DNA from: an uncultured Allobosea sp.
Lineage (GTDB): Bacteria > Pseudomonadota > Alphaproteobacteria > Rhizobiales > Beijerinckiaceae
NCBI RefSeq assembly: GCF_945956895.1
Contig: NZ_CAMFJF010000008.1
Coordinates: 79,959-143,958, forward strand
Direction: 5' to 3'
Length of the DNA: 64,000 bases
The notes beneath the pieces were generated by a model. That model was not told the origin of the DNA, ran no database searches, and worked only from the letters and a program-made list of their open reading frames with translations. Made by a program: the position numbers and the translations under genes. Positions within the stretch are counted from its first letter, which is position 1, and each line of letters begins with the position of its first letter. Positions 57,195 through 64,000 of the stretch are shown piece by piece.

Positions 57195-58472
57195 ATGCAG
57201 GGGAAACACTGGATTTCGGCGCTCGCGCTGACGGTCGGCCTCGTCGCCGGCAGCGGGGCGTTCGCGCAGACCACGGTGCGCATCGCCTGGTACTCCGACG
57301 GCAATGAGGGCGAGGTCGTCTCCGACCTGCTGAAGCGCTTCGAAGCGCAGAACAAGGACATCAAGGTCGTGCTCGACCAGGTGCCCTACAAGGCGATCAC
57401 CGAGAACCTGCCCGTCCAGCTTGCCTCGGGGCAGGGGCCGGACATCGCCCGCGTCGTCGACCTCGGCGGCGTCGCCCGCTACGCGCTCGATATGCGCCCC
57501 TATCTCAAGGACGCCTCCTACTGGGAGAAGAATTTCGGCCCGTTCCTGCCCTGGATGCGCCCCGAGGGTGATTCCAGCGCGATCACCGGCTTCATGACGC
57601 AGCTCACCGTTACCGGCCCCTTCGTCAACAAGACGCTGTTCGAGCAGGCCGGCGTCGCGCTGCCGGGTGCGAAGGCGACTTGGGAGGACTGGGGCAAGGC
57701 GGCGAAGGAGGTCGCGACCAAGGTCAAGGCGCCGTTCCCGGTCGCGATGGACCGCTCCGGTCATCGCTTCTTCTCGGTCGCAGTCTCGGAAGGCGCCAAG
57801 GTCTTCGACGACAAGGGCGAGCCGGCGGTGATCGACGAGGGTTTCCGGCGCGGCGCCAAGCTCATCTATGACTGGCACCAGAACGGCACCATGGCGAAGG
57901 AACTTTGGGGCTCGGTCTCCGGCACCGCCTATCGCGGCGCCAATGACGAATTCAAGAACGCCCAGGTCGTGATGTACCAGTCCGGCTCCTGGCAGATCGC
58001 CCAGTTCGACAAGACGGTGGGCGACGCCTTCGACTGGGTCGCGGTTCCCTCGCCCTGCGGGGCAGGCGGCTGCTCGCCCATGCCGGGCGGCGCCGGTCTC
58101 GTCGCGATCAAGACGACCAAGAGCCCGGAGGCCGTCGCCAAGGTGATGGACTATCTGGCGAGCGAGCCGGTGCTGAGCGAGTTCTATGCCCGCTCGCTCT
58201 TCGTCCCCGGCCATCTCGGCATTGCCGCCAAGGGGCTCGACTATGCTGGTGCGACGCCGCAGGGCAAGGCCGCGCTCAAGGTCTTCTCGGATCAGGTCGC
58301 GCAGATCTCGCCAGCCGCCTACAAGCTGCAGGGCTATGTCAACAACCGCGTGATCTTCAACGCGGTGATCAGCCGGCTCGGCCAGGCGATCTCGGGCGAG
58401 GGCACGCTCGACGAGGCCTTCAAGCGGATCGAATCCGACGTCGCCCAGCAGATCGCCGAGCGCAAGAAGTAA
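57195..58472 (+). CDS. ABC transporter sugar-binding protein (family 1)
   Basis: A 425-aa periplasmic binding protein with signal peptide QGKHWISALALTVGLVAGSG cleaved after AFAQ. SBP_bac_1 features include VRIAWYSDGNEGEVVSDLL at the mature start, LASGQGPDIARV and GSWQIAQFDK. A cysteine pair in PCGAGGCSP near residue 295 could form a disulfide in a surface loop. Gene order fits an alpha-glycoside importer. Confidence 0.92.
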   Translation: MQGKHWISALALTVGLVAGSGAFAQTTVRIAWYSDGNEGEVVSDLLKRFEAQNKDIKVVLDQVPYKAITENLPVQLASGQGPDIARVVDLGGVARYALDMRPYLKDASYWEKNFGPFLPWMRPEGDSSAITGFMTQLTVTGPFVNKTLFEQAGVALPGAKATWEDWGKAAKEVATKVKAPFPVAMDRSGHRFFSVAVSEGAKVFDDKGEPAVIDEGFRRGAKLIYDWHQNGTMAKELWGSVSGTAYRGANDEFKNAQVVMYQSGSWQIAQFDKTVGDAFDWVAVPSPCGAGGCSPMPGGAGLVAIKTTKSPEAVAKVMDYLASEPVLSEFYARSLFVPGHLGIAAKGLDYAGATPQGKAALKVFSDQVAQISPAAYKLQGYVNNRVIFNAVISRLGQAISGEGTLDEAFKRIESDVAQQIAERKK

Positions 58473-58477
58473 GGCCG

Positions 58478-59500
58478 ATGGCCACCGCTGAGACAAACCC
58501 GCGCCGCGAGGGCGCGGGCGCCGCCGGCTTTCTTGCCGCGCCGCTCGCGCTCCTGATGCGCCTCGTCGATGGACCGATGCGGGCGCTCCAGCGCCTGATC
58601 GGCGAGCGGCGGATGGCCTATGTCTTCATCCTGCCGAACCTCGCCTTCTTCTCGCTCTTTGTGTTCCTACCGCTCGTCATCAACCTCGTCTTCTCGGTGA
58701 CGGGCGGGGCCGGGCTCTTCCCGAGCGAGCGTCCTTTCGTCGGGGCGCAGCAATACGGCTACCTCTTCGATTGCGGCTCCTTCCTCGACCCATCCTCCTG
58801 CCGCGAGGACCATTTCTGGCGCGGTGTTTCCAACACGGCCCGCTTCACCGTCTTCCAGGTCACGGCGATGGTGCTGTTCTCGCTGCTGACCGCCGTTGTG
58901 CTGAACATGAAGATCCGGGCGCGTGGCTTCTTCCGCGCCGTCTATTTCTTCCCGGTCCTGCTCTCGCCGGTGGTGGTGGCGCTGACCTGGAAATGGATCC
59001 TCCAGCGCGACGGCCTGCTCAATGCCGCGATCACCTCGATCGGCGGCGAGCGCATCCTGTTTCTGGTCGATCCGAGCTGGGCGATGTTCTGGATCGTCTT
59101 CGTCTCGGTCTGGGCCCATATGGGCTTCTACACGCTGATCCTGCTCGCCGGCCTCCAGGCCATTCCGGCCGATCTCTACGAGGCGGCCGAGATGGATGCG
59201 ACGCCGCGCTGGCGCGTGTTCTGGCGCATCACCCTGCCGCTGCTCTGGCCGAACATGATCGTCGTCATCGTGCTCGCGCTGATCAAGGGCGTGCAGACCT
59301 TCGACGAGGTCTTCGTGCTCACCGGCGGCGGGCCGGGCACCGCGACGCTGATGATCGTGCACTACATCTATGAGACGGCTTTCGCCAATCAGGTCCAGAA
59401 TTTCGGTCTGGCGGCGGCAGCCTCCGTCGTGCTCGGCATCGTGCTCTTCGCGCTGACGCTGGCCCAGCTCGCGGCAAGCCGCCGCAAGGGGGCCGCATGA
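58478..59500 (+). CDS. Sugar ABC transporter permease (MalF/UgpA type)
   Basis: A 340-aa inner-membrane permease with six core helices and an N-terminal extension. The periplasmic loop after helix 1 contains two cysteines nine residues apart (CGSFLDPSSC). The EAA motif reads EAAEMDATPRWRVFWRITLPLL. It starts 5 bp after the binding-protein gene. Confidence 0.92.
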   Translation: MATAETNPRREGAGAAGFLAAPLALLMRLVDGPMRALQRLIGERRMAYVFILPNLAFFSLFVFLPLVINLVFSVTGGAGLFPSERPFVGAQQYGYLFDCGSFLDPSSCREDHFWRGVSNTARFTVFQVTAMVLFSLLTAVVLNMKIRARGFFRAVYFFPVLLSPVVVALTWKWILQRDGLLNAAITSIGGERILFLVDPSWAMFWIVFVSVWAHMGFYTLILLAGLQAIPADLYEAAEMDATPRWRVFWRITLPLLWPNMIVVIVLALIKGVQTFDEVFVLTGGGPGTATLMIVHYIYETAFANQVQNFGLAAAASVVLGIVLFALTLAQLAASRRKGAA

Positions 59501-59528
59501 GCCGGGTGGCCGTGCTTCTCCAACCCTC

Positions 59529-59644
59529 AGCCCTCATCCTGAGGAGCCGCGCCGGCGGCGTCTCGAAGGATGTTCCAGGAGGCTCCGGAGCGAATTGGAA
59601 CATCCTTCGAGACGCGCCTTGCGGCGCTCCTCAGGATGAGGGCT
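59529..59644. repeat. Inverted repeat inside the sugar ABC operon
   Basis: Outer arms AGCCCTCATCCTGAGGAG and CTCCTCAGGATGAGGGCT, with inner arms TCTCGAAGGATGTTCCA and TGGAACATCCTTCGAGA. Located between the two permease genes; it could reduce or stabilise downstream mRNA. Confidence 0.9.
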
Positions 59645-59675
59645 GTGCCTGGGTTGGCGCGAAGAGGAGCTCGCC

Positions 59676-60727
59676 ATGAGCCTCGCGACGCGGATGATGA
59701 CCGCCCGGCGCAAGCCCGGCCGCTGGCATTGGACCGATATCGCGGCCTATGCCTATCTCGCGCTCGGCGTCGTCCTGATGTTCGGCCCGGTGCTCTGGCT
59801 CGGCCTGTCCTCGTTCAAGACGCAGGCCGGGCTGCTCGAATTCCCGCCTTCGCTGCTGCCGATGTCGCAGAAGGAGGTGGCGGTGCCGGGCCAGGCGCAG
59901 AAGCTGCCGCTCTTCGAGGTCGAGATGCCGGACGGCTCCAAGCGCGTGCTGGCGCAGGTCCGCCGCATCGGTATCCAGGCCCAGATGGTCGACCCCGCCA
60001 ATCCGGCTGAGACGATCCGCGTTCCCATCGACAAGCGCATGCCCGTCCGCGAGTTCAAGCTCGCCACAGAGAACTATACCGAGCCGCTGGAGCGCTTCGC
60101 CTTCACGCGCTTCCTGTGGAACTCGGTGTTCGTCACGCTGGTCGCGACGATCATCACGCTGATCATCAACTCGATGGCGGCCTATGCGCTCTCGATCTAC
60201 GAATTCCGGGGCAAGACGGCTGTGATGCTGATGGTGATCGGCACGCTGATGATCCCGATCACGATCATTCTCGTGCCGGTCTATCTGGTCATCACCAAGC
60301 TCGGGCTGGTGAACTCGCTCTGGGCCGTGATCCTGCCGGGCGCTGCGACGCCGACCGGCGTCTTCCTGCTGCGCCAGTACATGCTGACCCTGCCGCGCGA
60401 CCTGATCGAGGCCGCGCGCATGGACAAGGCCTCGGAGTGGCAGATCTACTGGCGCATCGTCATGCCGCTCGCGATGCCGGCGCTGGCCGTGCTCGCGATC
60501 TTCTCGATCATGTGGCGCTGGAACGAGTTCCTCTGGCCGCTGGCGGTGCTGACCAAGACCGAGTCCTACACGTTGCAGATCGGCCTCAACGCCTTCCAGG
60601 GCGAATTGCAGACGCAGTGGCACTACCTGCTCGCGATGACGGTGGTCACGCTGCTTCCGGTCGCGCTGGTCTTCGTCTTTCTGCAGCGCTTTATCACCAC
60701 CGGCATCGCCAATACGGGAATGAAATA

Positions 60728-60728
<1 letters not shown>
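59676..60728 (+). CDS. Sugar ABC transporter permease (MalG type, with periplasmic insertion)
   Basis: A 350-aa permease, about 70 residues longer than usual MalG-type proteins. The extra part lies between helix 1 and helix 2 (roughly residues 55-130) and is hydrophilic and beta-rich, as in AglG-like permeases. The EAA motif is EAARMDKASEWQIYWRIVMP. Its TAA overlaps the ATPase start as TAATG. Confidence 0.92.
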
Positions 60729-61795
<1,067 letters not shown>

Positions 61796-61805
61796 AGATT
61801 TGCGC

Positions 61806-61950
61806 CGTCATTCCGGGGCAGGCCGAAGGCCTGAGCCCGGAACCCAGAACCGATGCGCTCTCAGGAGGGGGATCGGGCCGATCGACAGTTGCGGCACCGA
61901 TGTCGGTTCTGGGTTCCGGGCTCTTCGCTGCGCGAAGCCCCGGAATGACG
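61806..61950. repeat. Long intergenic inverted repeat, CGTCATTCCGGGGC family
   Basis: Outer arms CGTCATTCCGGGGC and GCCCCGGAATGACG and inner arms GCCCGGAACCCAGAACCG and CGGTTCTGGGTTCCGGGC. Closely related to 20772-20920. It separates the ATPase and glycosidase genes. Confidence 0.9.
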
Positions 61951-61985
61951 GGGCTGGGAAAACCAAGGTACTCGGAGACCAATCC

Positions 61986-64000
61986 ATGAAAGCCCTGACG
62001 CAAGGCCGCTATCTCGGCCGCGATGGCGAAGCCGCCCTGTTCGATCTCGGGCTCGGCCATACGCTCTCCGTTGGTATTCTCGAAGGCGATATCGGCCGGG
62101 TGACGCTGAAGCCGCAGGATGGCTACAGGCTCGACCGTGGCTGGTCGATCGCACCGGGCGGGTTGGAGCCGGCCTATGAAGGGCGTCCGCGCGAGAGCCT
62201 CGCGGGCTTCACCTGCCCGAGGACGGATATCCGGGCCGACGCGGGCAAGGTCGTCATTGCCGCGGGGGGATTGAGCGCCGAAGTTACGCTCTCGCCCTTC
62301 AGCATCGCCTGGCGCCGCGACGGCGAGGACAAGCCTTTCCTGCAGGACCGCACGACGCAGGCTTATCTGGTTTCGCCCCGCACGGGCGCGCTCGCGCATT
62401 TCATGGCGCGCGACGAGCACGAGCGCCATTACGGCCTCGGCGACAAGGCCGGCCCGCTCGACCGCACCGGCCGCCGTTTCGCCATCGACGCGGTCGACCC
62501 TTGCGGCTTCGACGCCGAATTGTCGGACCCGCTCTACAAGATGCTGCCCTTCTTCATCGTCGACGGGCCGGCGGGAGCCCACGGCCTCTATTACGACAAC
62601 CTCTCGACCGGCAGCGTCGATTTCGGCTGCACGCTCGATAATTACCACGGCCTGTTCCGCTCCTGGAAAGGCGACGACGGCGATCTCGATTATTACGTGA
62701 TGGCCGGCCCGACCGTGCCGGATGTGGTCAGGCGCTTCTCGTGGCTGACCGGCGGGCAGGCTTTCGCGCCGCTCTGGTCCTTCGGCTTCGGCGTCACCTC
62801 GATGGCGATCGCCGACGCGCCCGATGCCGATGCCCGCATCAGTGATTTCATCGGCAAGCTCACGACGCATCGCATCCCCTGCGACTCGTTCCATTTCGGC
62901 TCGGGCTATACCCAGATCGGCCATCGCCGCTACGCCTTCAACTGGAACCGGCAGAAGTTCCCGGACCCGAAGGCGACGATGCAACGGCTGAACGATGTCG
63001 GCATCTTCACGGTGGCCAATCTCAAGCCCTGCCTGCTCGACGACCATCCGCGCCTGAAGGAGGCGCTCGACGGCGATTTCCTCGTTCGCGACGGGAACAG
63101 CGGCAAGCCGGCCGTCGCGCAGTTCTGGGACGGGCTCGGCTTCCATCTCGACTACACCAATCCGAAGGGCCGCGCCTGGTGGCGCAACGGCATCGAGATG
63201 GCGCTGCTCGATTACGGCTTCACCACGGTCTGGAACGACAACAACGAATACGAGATCTGGGACGAGGACGCGCTTTGCGACGGCGACGGCCGCCCGTTCC
63301 GGCAGGCGCTCGCGCGTCCGGCGCAGCCGCTCCTGATGACCAAGCTCTCCTACGAGGCGCAGGCCGATCGCCAGCCCGGCAAGCGGCAATATGCGATCAC
63401 GCGTGGTGGCTGCGCCGGCATCTCGCGTTACGCCCAGACCTGGTCCGGTGACAACGAAACCGCCTGGAAGACGCTGCGCTACAATCTGACGCAAGGGCTC
63501 AACATGAGCCTGTCCGGGATGTTCTCGATCGGTCACGATGTCGGCGGCTTCCACGGCCCGACGCCCGGCCCCGAGCTCTTCGTGCGCTTCAACGAGTTCT
63601 GCTCGCTTTGGCCGCGTATGGTGATGAACTCCTGGAACGACGATGGCGTCGTCAACCTGCCCTGGATGTATCCCGAGATGGTGCCGCAGGTGCGCGAGGC
63701 GATCGCGCTGCGCTATCGGCTGATGCCCTATCTCTACACGCTGATGTGGCGCGCCAGCCGCGACGGCACCCCGGCGATCCGGCCGTTGCTCTGGAACTTC
63801 CCGCAGGACGCGACGGCCGTGAAGACCGACGACGCCTTCATGATCGGGCCGGACGTATTGGTCGCGCCGGTGCTGGAAGAGGGCGCCCGCGAGCGCAGCG
63901 TCTACCTGCCGGTTCATGCGGGCGGCTGGTACGACTGGCACACCGGCCAGCACTTCGACGGCGGCGCGGTCGTGACGGTCGCGGCGCCGCTCGGCCGCCT
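61986..64000 (+). CDS. Glycoside hydrolase family 31 alpha-glycosidase (3' end outside window)
   Basis: At least 671 residues, running off the right edge. The nucleophile is D418 in TVWNDNNEYEIW (GH31 consensus W-x-D-x-N-E), and the acid/base aspartate lies in TWSGDNETAWKTL. An N-terminal beta-sandwich (about 1-230) precedes the TIM barrel. There is no signal peptide, so it is cytosolic and would act on a glycoside after import by the ABC system upstream. GH31 includes alpha-glucosidases, alpha-xylosidases and sulfoquinovosidases; the substrate is open. Confidence 0.93.
   Translation, partial: MKALTQGRYLGRDGEAALFDLGLGHTLSVGILEGDIGRVTLKPQDGYRLDRGWSIAPGGLEPAYEGRPRESLAGFTCPRTDIRADAGKVVIAAGGLSAEVTLSPFSIAWRRDGEDKPFLQDRTTQAYLVSPRTGALAHFMARDEHERHYGLGDKAGPLDRTGRRFAIDAVDPCGFDAELSDPLYKMLPFFIVDGPAGAHGLYYDNLSTGSVDFGCTLDNYHGLFRSWKGDDGDLDYYVMAGPTVPDVVRRFSWLTGGQAFAPLWSFGFGVTSMAIADAPDADARISDFIGKLTTHRIPCDSFHFGSGYTQIGHRRYAFNWNRQKFPDPKATMQRLNDVGIFTVANLKPCLLDDHPRLKEALDGDFLVRDGNSGKPAVAQFWDGLGFHLDYTNPKGRAWWRNGIEMALLDYGFTTVWNDNNEYEIWDEDALCDGDGRPFRQALARPAQPLLMTKLSYEAQADRQPGKRQYAITRGGCAGISRYAQTWSGDNETAWKTLRYNLTQGLNMSLSGMFSIGHDVGGFHGPTPGPELFVRFNEFCSLWPRMVMNSWNDDGVVNLPWMYPEMVPQVREAIALRYRLMPYLYTLMWRASRDGTPAIRPLLWNFPQDATAVKTDDAFMIGPDVLVAPVLEEGARERSVYLPVHAGGWYDWHTGQHFDGGAVVTVAAPLGR

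Overview
The window is a GC-rich, gene-dense chromosomal segment from an alphaproteobacterium. It is most probably of the order Hyphomicrobiales and Bosea-like. I infer this from base composition, the DUF2865 protein, the Tct, TRAP and KgtP-type acid transporters and the fdo/sel gene order. No rRNA or other taxonomic marker is present, so the placement is an inference.

Layout. Positions 1-15 kb carry housekeeping and transport genes: rpiA, a DUF2059 secreted protein, an SDR reductase, a tctCBA tripartite carboxylate transporter (minus strand), gor, a class II DAHP synthase, an outer-membrane beta-barrel, gltX, a KgtP-like permease gene broken by one in-frame TGA, and a DUF2865 protein. Positions 15-25 kb carry purC, a MarR regulator with an orphan TRAP binding protein and a fumarylacetoacetate-hydrolase-family enzyme, small membrane or secreted proteins, a GNAT, a CreA-like protein, and a tightly overlapping cysS / 36-codon ORF / cimA set. 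Positions 25-35 kb carry an Atm1-type ABC exporter, psd-pssA for phosphatidylethanolamine synthesis, maf-SDR-yacG and a type II NADH dehydrogenase. An AT-richer acyltransferase islet follows at 34.6-35.9 kb. Positions 36-42 kb carry an RpiR regulator and a HAD phosphatase divergent from a Dpp-type ABC transporter that lacks its ATPases, then a metallophosphoesterase.

Positions 42.3-43.1 kb are a scar of integrase remnants beside tRNA-Phe. Positions 44.3-55.8 kb hold a self-contained selenoprotein system: selD on the plus strand, and on the minus strand fdoG-fdoH-fdoI-fdhE-selA-(Sel1-repeat gene)-selB-selC. fdoG has an in-frame UGA at codon 200 followed by a SECIS hairpin. The neighbouring genes supply selenophosphate (SelD), Ser-to-Sec conversion (SelA), the elongation factor (SelB) and tRNA-Sec (selC), so the locus encodes both a selenoenzyme and the machinery to translate it. 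The selB frame runs straight through selC, and a Sel1-repeat gene overlaps both selA and selB.

Positions 56-64 kb form a LacI-controlled sugar operon: regulator, binding protein, two MalFG-type permeases, a MalK-type ATPase and a GH31 glycosidase that runs off the right edge. A perfect 18-bp palindrome lies between the regulator and the binding protein. About a dozen intergenic inverted repeats in several sequence families are scattered through the window. I see no CRISPR array, complete insertion sequence or intact prophage. The most novel-looking items are small or structural: the selB/selC overlap, the embedded Sel1-repeat gene and the 36-codon ORF.
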